64,000 bases of DNA from Aquincola agrisoli (GCF_036621135.1 NZ_JAZIBG010000036.1:62001-126000); one strand, 5' to 3'; numbered from the stretch's first letter, positions 8,753-17,525 are shown. Numbers and translations: made by a program. The notes: generated by a model not told the origin, from the letters alone.

Positions 8753-9473
8753 GCTGCTCCTTTGCCTTTCGAAAAAGTGGATACCTGCCGGGCTGGCGGC
8801 GGCCTTCGCGGCGGTGGTGTCCGCCGCGCCCGCCGTGCCTTCCATGGAGGCCGCGGTGGCCGATGCCGCACGCGAGGCGCTGGCCCAGCAGGCCGAACGC
8901 GACGGCTTGCTGGCGCCTGAAATCGGGGTGAGCGTGGCCGCCAGCGGCGGCAAGGAGGCGCCGCGCTGCGCGCAGGCGCCGGTGGTCGATGCGGTCGACA
9001 CGCGCTTCGCCAGCCGCATGCGCTTCGCCGCGCGCTGCCCAGGCATGGATGACACGCGCAGGGTGTTCGTGGTGCGCGGTTCGCTCAGCGCCGACGTGGT
9101 GGTGGCCGCGACCTCGGTGCCCTCGGGCAAGCCGCTGGCGGCGGCCGATCTCACGCTCGACCGGCGCGACGTGTCGTCGCTGGCCGATCCGCTGTCCGAC
9201 ATCGACGAAGCCTCAGGGCAGGCGCCGCTGCGTCCGCTGCGCGCAGGCCAGGTGCTGCAGAAACGGCTGCTGACCGCGCCGGTGCTCGTCAAGCGCGGCG
9301 ATTCGGTGCTGATCGATGCCCGCAGGGGGCCCGTGCAGGTCACGGCCAGCGGCGAGGCCTTGGAGCCCGGCAAGCGCGACGAGGTCGTGCGGGTGCGCAA
9401 CGTCAACACCGGCAAGGTGATCCGCGCCCGCATCGTCGATGCCGGCGTGGTCGAGCCGGCCGACATGCCCTGA
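8745..9473 (+). CDS. flgA: P-ring assembly chaperone FlgA
   Basis: FlgA is the periplasmic chaperone for FlgI P-ring assembly. I place the start at 8745 (a second ATG is at 8751) because it begins a signal-peptide-like segment, MLMLLLCLSKKWIPAGLAAA. An upstream ATG at 8658 would lie entirely over flgB. The C-terminal SAF-like domain has VPSGKPLAAADLTLDRRDVS, LRAGQVLQKRLLTAPVLVKR and VRVRNVNTGKVIRARIVDAG, all FlgA signatures. The length of 242 residues is normal. It is the only plus-strand gene in this part of the cluster, divergent from flgB with overlapping starts, and no strong ribosome binding site is visible. Confidence 0.9.
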   Translation: MLMLLLCLSKKWIPAGLAAAFAAVVSAAPAVPSMEAAVADAAREALAQQAERDGLLAPEIGVSVAASGGKEAPRCAQAPVVDAVDTRFASRMRFAARCPGMDDTRRVFVVRGSLSADVVVAATSVPSGKPLAAADLTLDRRDVSSLADPLSDIDEASGQAPLRPLRAGQVLQKRLLTAPVLVKRGDSVLIDARRGPVQVTASGEALEPGKRDEVVRVRNVNTGKVIRARIVDAGVVEPADMP

Positions 9474-9504
9474 GGGCGCGCAGTCGTCTTCATCGGCCGC
9501 CTGC

Positions 9505-10296
9505 TCATGGCGCCTCCGCGGCGGAAGGCCGGCTGCGCAGGCGGTTCACGACGCTCACCAGCTTGTTGGCGTAGTTCGGGTCGGTGGCGTAGCCGCCGCG
9601 CGCCAGCGCATCGGCGTAGGCGCGGACGTCGGTGCCCGTGTTGAGCGCCGCTTCGTAGCGCGGATTGTTCTGGATCAGCTTCGCAAAATCCTGGAAGGCC
9701 GAGGCGGTGTCGGCGTAGCTGCGGAAGCGTTCCGTCCGCTTGGTGGCGACACCCTGCTCGTATTCCGTGGTCATGGCATCGGCGCTGTCGCCGCGCCAAC
9801 TGCTGCCGGCCTTGATGCCGAACAGGTTGTTGGTGCTGCTGCCGGCGGCCTGGCGCAGCGGACGCTGGCCCCAACCGGATTCCAGCGCTGCATGGGCTGC
9901 CAGGATGTCCGGCGCCACGCCGAGTTGCTGGCCCGCCTGGGCAGCCCACGGCGCGATCGAGCCGAGAAACGCCTGGTGCTCCGGTGTGCTCGCCGCGGCA
10001 TCGGCGAGCGAGCCACTGCCTTGGATGGCGGCGAGCGCGCTGGCCGTCGTCAGGCCGCCGCCGGCGTCCTGCAGGCTGGCCATGTAGGCACGGCCGGCCG
10101 CGCTGAGTGCAGGCACGCCGTCGCCCTCGGGCGAACCGTTCGCGATGTAGTCGCGGATCTCGCCGTCGACGCGAGCGAAGTGCTGGCTGAACCGGCCGCC
10201 GCCCAGGGTGGGCAGGGCAGGCGCCACGGCAGACAAGGGCGCCGTGGCCTGCGTCGCCGGCGTGGCCGCGGGGAAGGCGAGCTCAGGTCGGAGCAT
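9505..10296 (-). CDS. Stand-alone flagellar glucosaminidase (FlgJ C-terminal-type muramidase)
   Basis: This 263-residue protein is a peptidoglycan hydrolase of the glucosaminidase family found as the C-terminal half of enteric FlgJ. The catalytic region HAALESGWGQ (the Glu in LESGWG is the expected catalytic acid) and NNLFGIKAGSSW are clear, with TTEYEQG and FRSYADTASAFQDFAKLI after them. About 110 residues in front are Ala/Pro-rich and have no rod-binding motif. There is no Sec signal, so it probably leaves through the flagellar export gate, as FlgJ does. It overlaps flgN by 14 bp and likely replaces the missing hydrolase half of the short FlgJ at 2355-2678. Confidence 0.85.
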   Translation of the reverse strand: MLRPELAFPAATPATQATAPLSAVAPALPTLGGGRFSQHFARVDGEIRDYIANGSPEGDGVPALSAAGRAYMASLQDAGGGLTTASALAAIQGSGSLADAAASTPEHQAFLGSIAPWAAQAGQQLGVAPDILAAHAALESGWGQRPLRQAAGSSTNNLFGIKAGSSWRGDSADAMTTEYEQGVATKRTERFRSYADTASAFQDFAKLIQNNPRYEAALNTGTDVRAYADALARGGYATDPNYANKLVSVVNRLRSRPSAAEAP

Positions 10297-10705
10297 AGGT
10301 GTCCGTCTCTCCGTCGAGCACGCGCTGCATCATCGCGTGCTGTTCCATCATCAGCCGGCAGTTGCGGGTGTTGAGCGCCTTGCACTCCACCACCAGCGCT
10401 TCCAGCGCATTCCACAACTGTGCGACGGCATCGCGGGTGTTCTGCGCGAACAGCGCGATCACGTGCTCCATCGAGGCCGGTGCGCGCAAGCCCAGCAGCG
10501 CCACCTGGCGCATGCGCTCGCGGCGGCTCTCGTCCAGCAGCGCGACCTGCGTCGAGATCCTGGTGCCGAGCTCGGCCAACGCCTGGGTGTCGTGGCGCAG
10601 TGCCGCGTCGAACTGTTCGTCGAGAAGGCGGCGCAGCGCCTGGTAGCCCGCGTGGTCGGTATGCACGCCGGAGATCACGCTGCGCAGGACGTCGGATCGC
10701 TTCAC
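10283..10705 (-). CDS. flgN: FlgK/FlgL export chaperone FlgN
   Basis: FlgN is the cytoplasmic export chaperone for FlgK and FlgL. I chose the GTG at 10705 because a GGAGGG sequence stands about six bases upstream and the GTG overlaps the flgM stop as GTGA. This gives 140 residues, the family's usual length. The helical sequence (YQALRRLLDEQFDAALRHDT, then CKALNTRNCRLMMEQH) fits the FlgN fold. The conserved asparagine-rich turn LNTRNC is typical of the family. It is followed by the stand-alone glucosaminidase. Confidence 0.82.
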   Translation of the reverse strand: MKRSDVLRSVISGVHTDHAGYQALRRLLDEQFDAALRHDTQALAELGTRISTQVALLDESRRERMRQVALLGLRAPASMEHVIALFAQNTRDAVAQLWNALEALVVECKALNTRNCRLMMEQHAMMQRVLDGETDTYAPT

Positions 10706-10995
10706 GACCGCCCTCCGTGGTAGCGCTGGATCAGGCCAGCCAGCTTGGCCGCGTCGAAGTGCAGCTCGCCGCGGGCGATGGCATCGCGCAGCTCGGCGAC
10801 CTTGGCATGGTCGATCTCGGGCATCGTGGCCATGGCGGCCATCGCCGGTCCCAGCACGGCCGACTGCAGCGCCTGGCCGCGGGTGGCCGCGCCGGCACTT
10901 GCCGTGGCCGCCGCGTCCGCGGGAGATGCCTGCGCCACAGGGCTCAGGCCGGTGGCTGCAGCCAGCGCCGTGGAGCCGTTGGAGCTGATCCTCAT
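10702..10995 (-). CDS. flgM: Anti-sigma-28 factor FlgM
   Basis: FlgM binds and inhibits sigma-28 until it is exported through the completed hook. The ATG at 10995 gives 97 residues, the same as Salmonella FlgM, and has AAAGG at a suitable distance. An ATG at 11034 that overlaps the motB stop would add 13 residues. The C-terminal part AKVAELRDAIARGELHFDAA followed by KLAGLIQRYHGG matches the sigma-binding helices of FlgM. The gene overlaps flgN and follows motB. Confidence 0.85.
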   Translation of the reverse strand: MRISSNGSTALAAATGLSPVAQASPADAAATASAGAATRGQALQSAVLGPAMAAMATMPEIDHAKVAELRDAIARGELHFDAAKLAGLIQRYHGGRS

Positions 10996-11030
10996 CGGTG
11001 CACCTTTGGAAGAGGAGGACTTGGTGGTTC

Positions 11031-12086
11031 TCATGGCGTGCTCGTGCGAAGAGGTGCCAGCGTGGCCGTGGTGCCGCCGTCGCGGCCGGCGGCCAGCAGC
11101 TGGCTGCGCAGCGCCGAGACACCTTGTTCGAGCCTGGCGGGCAGCGCCGACAGGCTGCCCTGCACCAGCGGCTCGCTGCGCGTGGGCATGCCGTACATCG
11201 CGCTGACGTTGCGCGCCTGCTCGGGCGTCAGCACCATCAGCTCGATCCGGCGGTTCACGTCGGCGCGGGGGTTGTCTGGCGTCATCGGTGCGCGGTCGGC
11301 CATGCCGACGACCTGCAGCACGCTGGCCTCGGGCATGCCGCCGGTCAGCAGGTGGGTGCGGGCGGCCGCGGCGCGGTTGTTCGACAGCGCCCAGTTCGAG
11401 AATGCGGTCGGGCTCTTCTCGACGTACGGCAGCGAGTCGGTGTGTCCGACGATCATCAGCTGGTTCTCGATCTGGGCGAAGAGCGGCCCCAGCTCCTGCA
11501 TCAATGCGCGGAAGCGTTCGGTGGGAATCGCGCTGCCGCGCTTGAACATGCCCTCGCGCTCGGTGTCGTGCAGCATCACGCGCAGCCCGAAAGGCGTGAT
11601 CACCGAGGAGAGGTTGTCTTCCAGCCCGGCGCGGCGGCTGACGTCGGCCAGCACGCGCGCCAGCTCGTTCATGTCGGAAGCCGACTCGTAGCGCGACTTG
11701 GACAGCTTGGGCGTCGGGCCCGCGCCTTCACCGGAGGAGCGCGCGCCGGGGTTGCCGTGGCGGTTGTCGGGATCGTCGCCTCGGCTGGGCACCGGTTCGC
11801 GCGAGATCAGGCTGCCCAGGGGGTTGCCCGACTCCGCCGGCACGCGGCCGCCGCCGCCGCCGTCCATCGGCGTGCCGCCCTGCGCCATGCGCAGCTGCTC
11901 GGCGGTCTCCTGCTGCTCGCGGGAGGCCATCAGCCACAGCACCAGGAACAGGCACAGCAAGGCCAGGCAGAAGTCGGCGAACGCCACCTTCCAGGCGCCG
12001 CCGTGCTCGTCATGGTGCCCCTTGCCGGAGACACGCTTGACGACGGTTTCGCCGTGGCCGTTGCCGTGCGCGTCAGGCTTGGGCAC
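11031..12086 (-). CDS. motB: Flagellar motor stator protein MotB (LafU type)
   Basis: MotB anchors the stator to peptidoglycan and carries the ion-binding aspartate. The single membrane segment FADFCLALLCLFLVLWLMA contains Asp38 at the expected place. A histidine- and glycine-rich cytoplasmic tail (residues 1-30) precedes it. The periplasmic OmpA-like domain has IVGHTDSLPY and NNRAAAARTHLL. The length is 351 residues. It overlaps motA by 14 bp. The position after the sigma-28 gene and motA is the lafS-lafT-lafU arrangement of lateral systems. Coupling ion cannot be decided from sequence alone. Confidence 0.93.
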   Translation of the reverse strand: MPKPDAHGNGHGETVVKRVSGKGHHDEHGGAWKVAFADFCLALLCLFLVLWLMASREQQETAEQLRMAQGGTPMDGGGGGRVPAESGNPLGSLISREPVPSRGDDPDNRHGNPGARSSGEGAGPTPKLSKSRYESASDMNELARVLADVSRRAGLEDNLSSVITPFGLRVMLHDTEREGMFKRGSAIPTERFRALMQELGPLFAQIENQLMIVGHTDSLPYVEKSPTAFSNWALSNNRAAAARTHLLTGGMPEASVLQVVGMADRAPMTPDNPRADVNRRIELMVLTPEQARNVSAMYGMPTRSEPLVQGSLSALPARLEQGVSALRSQLLAAGRDGGTTATLAPLRTSTP

Positions 12087-12990
12087 GCTTGTCTCCTGCG
12101 CGCCGCTGCGGCGTGGCGTCCGGGTCGCCGGCGTTCTGCATCTTGTCGATCCAGCCTTCGAGGCGGGCGAAGCTCGGCTTGATATTGAGCTGCACCAGGC
12201 GGCGGCCGGCGTCGATCGCCAGCAGCGGGGGCTTGCCGGCCACGTGCGTGACCAGCACGACCTTCACCGATTCGAAGGCCTGGAGCTCCTCGGCGACCAG
12301 CTGCTTCATCATGCTGCTGATGGGATCGAGCAGGCCGTAGCACATGAAGATGCCGATGAAGGTGCCGACCATCGCGGCCCCCACGCGCACCGCGATCTCG
12401 CCGATGCCGGCGCCGTCGGCCACCACGTTCATGGTCATCACGATGCCGAGCACGGCCGCGAGGATGCCGAAGCCGGGCATCGCCTCGCCGATCTTGGCGA
12501 GCGACTTGGCCGGTTGGGACATTTCTTCGTGGATGGCTTCGATCTCCTGTTCGAGAACGCCTTCCAGCTCATGTGAGTTGATCTTGCCCATCGCCATGAG
12601 GCGAAAGTTGTCGACGATGAAGTGGAGCAGCTTGGGCTCTTCGAGGATCAGCGGATAACGCTTGAAAAGAGCGCTTTCATGCGGCGCTTCCACGTGCGCG
12701 TCGAGCGCCTTGAGGCCGCCGGCGGCCGTCTGCAGCAGTTCGTACATCAGCAGCAGCAATTGGCGCTGGAATTCCTCGCCCTGCTTCTTGCGCAGCATGA
12801 CCTTGCGGACCTGCAGCCACATCTCCGACAGCACGTGGCCCGGATTGCCGAGCACGATGGCGCCAGCGCCGGCGCCCACGATGATCACCAGCTCGACCGG
12901 CTGCCAGATGGCACCCAGGTTGCCTCCGTGGAAGGCGAAGCCGCCGAAGACGCAGCCCAGGATGATGAGGATGCCGACGATGGATTGCAT
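12073..12990 (-). CDS. motA: Flagellar motor stator protein MotA (LafT type)
   Basis: MotA is the torque-generating membrane subunit of the stator. The ATG at 12990 gives 305 residues beginning MQSIVGILIILGCVFGGFAF, the standard first membrane segment. The conserved cytoplasmic loop and third segment include EAMPGFGILAAVLGIVMTM, with the functional proline. A fourth segment follows near VGAAMVGTFIGIFMCYGLLD. An upstream in-frame extension runs through sigma-28 coding sequence and is not used. It is placed between the sigma-28 gene and motB. Confidence 0.94.
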   Translation of the reverse strand: MQSIVGILIILGCVFGGFAFHGGNLGAIWQPVELVIIVGAGAGAIVLGNPGHVLSEMWLQVRKVMLRKKQGEEFQRQLLLLMYELLQTAAGGLKALDAHVEAPHESALFKRYPLILEEPKLLHFIVDNFRLMAMGKINSHELEGVLEQEIEAIHEEMSQPAKSLAKIGEAMPGFGILAAVLGIVMTMNVVADGAGIGEIAVRVGAAMVGTFIGIFMCYGLLDPISSMMKQLVAEELQAFESVKVVLVTHVAGKPPLLAIDAGRRLVQLNIKPSFARLEGWIDKMQNAGDPDATPQRRAGDKRAQA

Positions 12991-13022
12991 GGCAGTGAGC
13001 CCGGTTGATGCGGTGTTTTGAG

Positions 13023-13751
13023 TCAGGCGGGCTGCAGGAAGCTCTTCATCTTCCGCAGCGCGCCCTTGTTGATCTGGCAGATGCGGGCCTCGGTGACGTC
13101 GAGGACCGCAGCGATTTCCTTGAGGCTCAGCTCGAACTCGTAATAGAGCTGGATCACGCGCTGCTCGCGCGCGTCGAGCGACTTCAGCGCCTGCTCGAGG
13201 CTGCGGCGCAGCACGTACTGCTCTTCCGGCGAGCGCTGGTCGCTGGGCACCAGGCTCAGCTCGGCGACCAGTTCGTCGAAGCTCGACAGCTCCTCGGCGT
13301 TCTCGTCGAGCTGGTGCTCGTGCCATTGCTCGGACGTCAGGCGCAGCGCGGCGATGACCTCGGCATCGCTCGGCTCGCGGCCGAGCTTGCGGGTGAGGGC
13401 GCGCACGCCGTCCCGGATCTTGTGGCTGTCCTGGCGGACGCCGCGCGGCCGCCAGTCCTGGCGGCGCAGTTCGTCCAGGATGGCACCGCGCACGCGCACG
13501 GCGGCATAGCTGCCGAACTTCTCGTCGGGCGGGCCGTAGCGCCGCAGGGCGTCGAGCAGGCCCATCAGGCCGATCTGTTCCATGTCGTCGCGGCCCATGG
13601 TCACGCTGACCTGTGCATTGAGCTGCCGGACGATGCGCTTGACCAGGGGGGCGTACGCCATCAGCTGCGCACCTTCGTCGAGCGCACCGTGCGCGATGGC
13701 GCCCGACGCTGCACCGTAGGCCGGATCGCCATAGGTGGCCAGGTAGGTCAT
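13023..13751 (-). CDS. fliA: Flagellar sigma factor sigma-28 (FliA / LafS type)
   Basis: FliA directs RNA polymerase to late flagellar promoters and is inhibited by the FlgM encoded nearby. Region 2 is visible as YAPLVKRIVRQLNAQVSVTM and IGLMGLLDALRRYGP with the FGSYAAVRVRGAILDELRRQ core. Region 4 shows EQRVIQLYYEFELSLKEIAA and the helix-turn-helix VTEARICQINKGALRKMKS. The length of 242 residues is normal. Its place inside the late operon, between fliL and motA, is characteristic of lateral flagellar loci (lafS), where a dedicated sigma factor serves that system. Confidence 0.94.
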   Translation of the reverse strand: MTYLATYGDPAYGAASGAIAHGALDEGAQLMAYAPLVKRIVRQLNAQVSVTMGRDDMEQIGLMGLLDALRRYGPPDEKFGSYAAVRVRGAILDELRRQDWRPRGVRQDSHKIRDGVRALTRKLGREPSDAEVIAALRLTSEQWHEHQLDENAEELSSFDELVAELSLVPSDQRSPEEQYVLRRSLEQALKSLDAREQRVIQLYYEFELSLKEIAAVLDVTEARICQINKGALRKMKSFLQPA

Positions 13752-13755
13752 GCGG

Positions 13756-14208
13756 CTACTCGATGATGAGCTTGCCGATCATCGCGACCTTGAAGGGCAT
13801 CTCGCGATGGTCCGCTTCGTAGCTCTTCGCGAAGGCGGCGTTGATCTCGTCGGTGTACTGGTCGATGGTCAGCTTGCCGGCCGTCTCCAGCGTGTGCGCC
13901 GACAAGGCCTTCACCGCGACGCTGCGCAGCAGGGGAAGGTGGTCCTTGATGGTCTTTTCCTGCTCGGCCGGCGTCTTGAAGACGAGATCGACCGCCAGGT
14001 AGTGCGACAGCGGCTCGCCTTCGCGTCCCCGCAGCATCACGATGATCTTGTCGAGGTTGACGTACTTGTAGACCGTCTTGTCGGTCTTCTTCGCCTCTTC
14101 GACGTGTTCGGCCTTGGGCTTCATGTACCACCAGGCGGCGGCGCCGCCACCGCCCAGCAGGAGCACGCTCGCGACGCCGGCGGCCACCAGGACTTGCAGT
14201 TTCTTCAT
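13756..14208 (-). CDS. fliL: Flagellar basal body-associated protein FliL (LafF type)
   Basis: FliL sits around the stator and helps motors to work under load, notably during swarming. At 150 residues it has one N-terminal membrane segment (VLVAAGVASVLLLGGGGAAA) and a periplasmic domain beginning YKYVNLDKIIVMLRGREGEP. The C-terminal INAAFAKSYEADHREMPFKV leads into the IGKLIIE ending. It starts 3 bp after fliK and ends 4 bp before the sigma-28 gene. Confidence 0.92.
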   Translation of the reverse strand: MKKLQVLVAAGVASVLLLGGGGAAAWWYMKPKAEHVEEAKKTDKTVYKYVNLDKIIVMLRGREGEPLSHYLAVDLVFKTPAEQEKTIKDHLPLLRSVAVKALSAHTLETAGKLTIDQYTDEINAAFAKSYEADHREMPFKVAMIGKLIIE

Positions 14209-14211
14209 CGT

Positions 14212-15405
14212 TTACTCCAGGATCGATGCGAGGGTGAAGCCGCCTGGCGCGGCGCCTCGTTCGGCTTCGGCCAGCGCCTGGCCGGGACGTTCTTCGGGTT
14301 CGCTGCCGTGGCCCTGGCGGCGGCGGCCGTCGGCATCACCCGGCTGGGCGGCGACGTTCACCGATACATCGGTGTATTGGCGCTGCGACAGGTCCTGGCG
14401 CAGAGCGTCGCTGATGTGCTGCAGCTGGCGCTGCACATCGGGGTTCGACGCGGTCAGCTGCACGTGCAGCGCGCCCGCCTCGTGGCGCAGGACGATCTCG
14501 ACGCTGCCCATCATGGGCGGGTCGAGGCGGATCACCGCGTGTTCGCTGCGCTGCGCGATCTGCACGCGCACACGATCGCCCAGGGCCTGCAGGAGCGGTT
14601 GGCTCTCGGCGGGCACGGCAGTGGCGGAGGCCTTCTGCACCGCGCTGGTCGATTCGCCTGCCGATGTGGCCGGCATTGCCGCGGCCGCAGCGGTGGCGGC
14701 GGGCGCCGCGACGGCCTCTTCGCGTGCCCCGGAGCGCGCCGTCGCATCGGCGATGGCGGCACCCGTGGCGGGCTTGGCCTCGCGCAGTGCGGCGACGCCG
14801 GCTGCCGGCGGAAGTTCGGCTCGCGTCGCCGTGGCGGGCGCTGCCGTGGTGGGCGGGGTGGCCTTCGCCACGTCGCCGAACGGGGTGGCCGGTGCGGCCC
14901 GCGGTGCCGCGGGTGCTTGTGCCGCAGGCGTTGCAGCCGTGGCGGCGAGGGGCAGCTCGGCGTGGTCCACCGGCAGGGCGTCTTGCGGGGCCGGGGCCGC
15001 CATGGACACCGGTGCGGGCAGGCTGACCAGCAGCGTCGCGGCATCGGGTGTCAGGGCGGGCGGCAGCGGAGGCACCGGGGGCGCAGCCGCCAGCACGTCC
15101 GGCGCGGCGAGGCCGGCGGTTTCGTGCGCATCGGGCGTGGTGCCGGCTTGCGGATCGGCGTCCGCCGCATCGGCCTCGCCGGCCTCCAGCTCGCCGGAGG
15201 CCGCCGGCGGCAGCAGCCCCAGGCTGGCCAGCAACGCATTGAAGGCGGTCGGCGCCGATGCCTCGCCGGGCGCGGCCGCAGCGGCGCCAGCCTGCGCCGT
15301 GTCGCGGGGCAGGCCGCCCGTGGCCGGCGCCACGCGTGCCGGCGCTGCCGTGGCGGCAGCGGCGGCCGCGGTGTCGAGCGGAAGGGTTGGGGCGAAGGTG
15401 TTCAT
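14212..15405 (-). CDS. fliK: Hook-length control protein FliK (LafE type)
   Basis: FliK measures hook length and switches export specificity through FlhB. The N-terminal roughly 250 residues are alanine/proline-rich and disordered, as in the molecular-ruler part. The C-terminal FliK domain has RVRVQIAQRSEHAVIRLDPP and MMGSVEIVLRHEAGALHVQL, the conserved core that binds FlhB. The length is 397 residues. It overlaps fliT by 4 bp (ATGA) and ends 3 bp before fliL. Base composition here is very GC-rich, which creates long meaningless open frames on other frames. Confidence 0.92.
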   Translation of the reverse strand: MNTFAPTLPLDTAAAAAATAAPARVAPATGGLPRDTAQAGAAAAAPGEASAPTAFNALLASLGLLPPAASGELEAGEADAADADPQAGTTPDAHETAGLAAPDVLAAAPPVPPLPPALTPDAATLLVSLPAPVSMAAPAPQDALPVDHAELPLAATAATPAAQAPAAPRAAPATPFGDVAKATPPTTAAPATATRAELPPAAGVAALREAKPATGAAIADATARSGAREEAVAAPAATAAAAAMPATSAGESTSAVQKASATAVPAESQPLLQALGDRVRVQIAQRSEHAVIRLDPPMMGSVEIVLRHEAGALHVQLTASNPDVQRQLQHISDALRQDLSQRQYTDVSVNVAAQPGDADGRRRQGHGSEPEERPGQALAEAERGAAPGGFTLASILE

Positions 15406-15707
15406 TCGGTGTCCCAGGCATTGCCGCCGGCATAGGCCAGCCAGCCTTCGCGCTGCTGGCGCATCGCATCGAGCTGGCCACCGATCCGTGACAGCGTCGC
15501 AGCGCAGCGTCGCCGTGCGCGCTCGTGGGTGGCCTGCAGCTGCTGCAGGGCCGTGCGTTCGGGGGTGGACCAGGGGCCGGCCGCCGCCAGCGAGGGCAGG
15601 CCGGCGGCCAGTTCCTGGTCGGCCTGGGCCAGGGCGGTCCAGTCGTCGTTCTGCGCCGCGGCTTCGAGCCGCTGGCGCCAGCCGACCAGGGTCGGGCGCC
15701 TATCCAT
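15402..15707 (-). CDS. fliT: FliT-like flagellar export chaperone (LafD position)
   Basis: This small protein occupies the fliT/lafD position between fliS and fliK. I chose the ATG at 15707, which overlaps the fliS stop by a few bases, giving 101 residues. It is predicted to be mainly helical (GWRQRLEAAAQNDDWTALAQ, ERARRRCAATLSRIGGQLDA), like FliT, the chaperone of the filament cap protein FliD. Sequence similarity by eye is weak. The assignment rests mostly on size, helix content and gene order. Confidence 0.65.
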   Translation of the reverse strand: MDRRPTLVGWRQRLEAAAQNDDWTALAQADQELAAGLPSLAAAGPWSTPERTALQQLQATHERARRRCAATLSRIGGQLDAMRQQREGWLAYAGGNAWDTE

Positions 15708-16092
15708 GGCGTGCCTGCAGGCCGACCCAGCCATGCTTCAGCGTCGTCAGCAGGCCGCTCACCTCGTCGATGATCTGCGGATCCAGCTGCGTGCCGGCGT
15801 GGTAGAGCCGGTCCGCGCAGTAGTCGTACAGGCGGTCGAGGTTCTGCACGATGTCGCCGCCGTTGTCGAAGTCGAGCGAGCTGGCCAGGCCGTGCAGGAT
15901 GTCGATGCACTTGTCCAGGCTGCGTGCCTTCATCTCGTAGCGGCGCGCGACGACGTGCGCCCGCGCCCGCGCCAGCTCCTCCAGCAGGCCGTCGGTGAGG
16001 ATCAGCACCAGCTGCACCGGCGAGGCCTGTGCAGTCTGCGCACCGAGGTTGACAGCGTGGTAGCTGCGGTAGGCGTCTTGGTTCAGGTTCAT
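15700..16092 (-). CDS. fliS: Flagellin export chaperone FliS (LafC type)
   Basis: FliS binds flagellin in the cytoplasm and prevents early polymerisation. The ATG at 16092 gives MNLNQDAYRSYHAVNLGAQT, with the SPVQLVLILTDGLLEELARA helix and the ARRYEMKARSLDKCIDILHG segment, both FliS signatures. The length is 130 residues. It lies 8 bp after fliD. Its presence implies that a cognate flagellin exists elsewhere in the genome, since none is seen in the window. Confidence 0.93.
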   Translation of the reverse strand: MNLNQDAYRSYHAVNLGAQTAQASPVQLVLILTDGLLEELARARAHVVARRYEMKARSLDKCIDILHGLASSLDFDNGGDIVQNLDRLYDYCADRLYHAGTQLDPQIIDEVSGLLTTLKHGWVGLQARHG

Positions 16093-16100
16093 GGCTTGCG

Positions 16101-17456
16101 TCAACTCGACAAGGAGGTGAAGAGGTTGGTGGTCTGGCCCATGCTCTCCTGCAGCGTCTGCAGCTTGGTGAACTGGGCGAGGTACCGGGCGTACAGGCTG
16201 TCGTACTGGGCGTCGAGCCGCGTCTGGCGCGACGTGAGGGATTTCTGGGAGAGCGCCAGCGAGTCCTGCCGCTTCTTGATCTGGCCGTTGGTGCTGTTGG
16301 TCCACTGCTCGACGTAGGCGTCGAACTTGCCGAACAGTCCGCTGGGTGCGGTCGTGCTGGCGCTGCCGAAGACCTTGTCCAGGCCCGTGGGGTTCGCGGC
16401 CAGCGCCTTTTCGAGCTTGGTCTGATCGAGCTGCAGTACGCCTGAACGGTCGATCGTGATGCCGTAGGTGCGCAGGCTGTCGCCCCCGACTTCCTCGCGC
16501 AGGATGCTGGCGAGTCTGCTGCGCAGCGAGCGGATGCTGGCGTCGCTGGCGAAGGCGCCGGCCGCCGTGCCCGCGTCGGGCTTGGCGGACTTGGTCATGT
16601 CGGTCAGCGTGTTGTTCAGCGCGTTGTACGCGTCGACGAAGCTCTTGACGTTGCCGGCGGTGCCGCTGGCGTCGTTGGCGACCGTCAGCGTGACCGGCGC
16701 GTCGCCGGGCGCCATCGCCTTCGTGAAGTTGATCGACACGCCGTCGACCGGCGTGAAGGTGTTCGTGGCCTGCTGCAGCTTGATGCCGGTGGTCTGCGCG
16801 CCGAGCCAGACGATCGCGTCCTGCGCGGCCACGAGCGGGTTGCCGCTATCCAGCTTGGCCTTGAGGGCGGCGTCGTTGAGGCCGGTGGTGTTCAGCGTGA
16901 CCTCGCCTTCTGCACCCGACTTGCCTGACGACAGCACCAGCTGCGACTGGCCGCCGGAGGTGATCACGCTGGCGGTCACGCTGCCCTTGTTGTCGGCATC
17001 GTTGTTGATGGCACGCGCCAGTTCGGCCGGCGACAGCTGGCCGTTGCCATCCGCGTCCGCGGCGGCGAAGCTGACGTTGAAGCTGGTGCCGTCGGCCAGC
17101 GACAGGCCGAGCGTGCCGGTTTCGGTGGAGTCCGTCAGGTTGGCATAGGCCACCTGGTGCGTCGTCGCCAGCTGCTCGACGAAGAACGAGTACTTGCCCG
17201 GCTGCGCGGTCGCGGAGGCGGTGGCGGTGCCGTGGGTGGTCGCGTCGAACGTGGCGCTGTACTTGATGACGCTCTTCTTGCCGGAGAGCGACGCCACCGC
17301 GGTGTCGAAGCTCGTCAGTGCCGAGCGCAGCTTGGTCAGTGCGGTCGACGTCGACTGCGCGACGGTGTTCTTGGCCGTCAGCAGGCTCTGGGCGTTTTGC
17401 GTGTACGCCGTGGCCAGTTGCTGGGCGGTGGTCGCGGGATCGAACGTGGTGGCCAT
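16101..17456 (-). CDS. fliD: Filament cap protein FliD (LafB type)
   Basis: FliD forms the cap under which flagellin subunits insert. It is 451 residues long, with an N-terminal FliD_N region (DPATTAQQLATAYTQNAQSL) and a C-terminal FliD_C region ending in a coiled coil (KKRQDSLALSQKSLTSRQTR, then LQTLQESMGQT). The central part NNTLTDMTKSAKPDAGTAAG precedes the conserved AFASDASIRSLRSRLASIL. It heads the late block fliD-S-T-K-L-sigma28-motA-motB. A candidate sigma-28 element lies upstream in the gap to fliJ. Confidence 0.93.
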   Translation of the reverse strand: MATTFDPATTAQQLATAYTQNAQSLLTAKNTVAQSTSTALTKLRSALTSFDTAVASLSGKKSVIKYSATFDATTHGTATASATAQPGKYSFFVEQLATTHQVAYANLTDSTETGTLGLSLADGTSFNVSFAAADADGNGQLSPAELARAINNDADNKGSVTASVITSGGQSQLVLSSGKSGAEGEVTLNTTGLNDAALKAKLDSGNPLVAAQDAIVWLGAQTTGIKLQQATNTFTPVDGVSINFTKAMAPGDAPVTLTVANDASGTAGNVKSFVDAYNALNNTLTDMTKSAKPDAGTAAGAFASDASIRSLRSRLASILREEVGGDSLRTYGITIDRSGVLQLDQTKLEKALAANPTGLDKVFGSASTTAPSGLFGKFDAYVEQWTNSTNGQIKKRQDSLALSQKSLTSRQTRLDAQYDSLYARYLAQFTKLQTLQESMGQTTNLFTSLSS

Positions 17457-17525
17457 TGAAATTCTCCTAGGCAGGCAGACGGGCAGGGTTGCCTTGCAGA
17501 AGGCGACCGGCTGCGTGCATCACTG

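Noticed and set aside
13750..15435. Plus-strand open frame of 561 codons over fliL and fliK
   Set aside because: It is antisense to fliL and fliK, whose motifs are clear. The product is an Arg/Gly-rich artefact.
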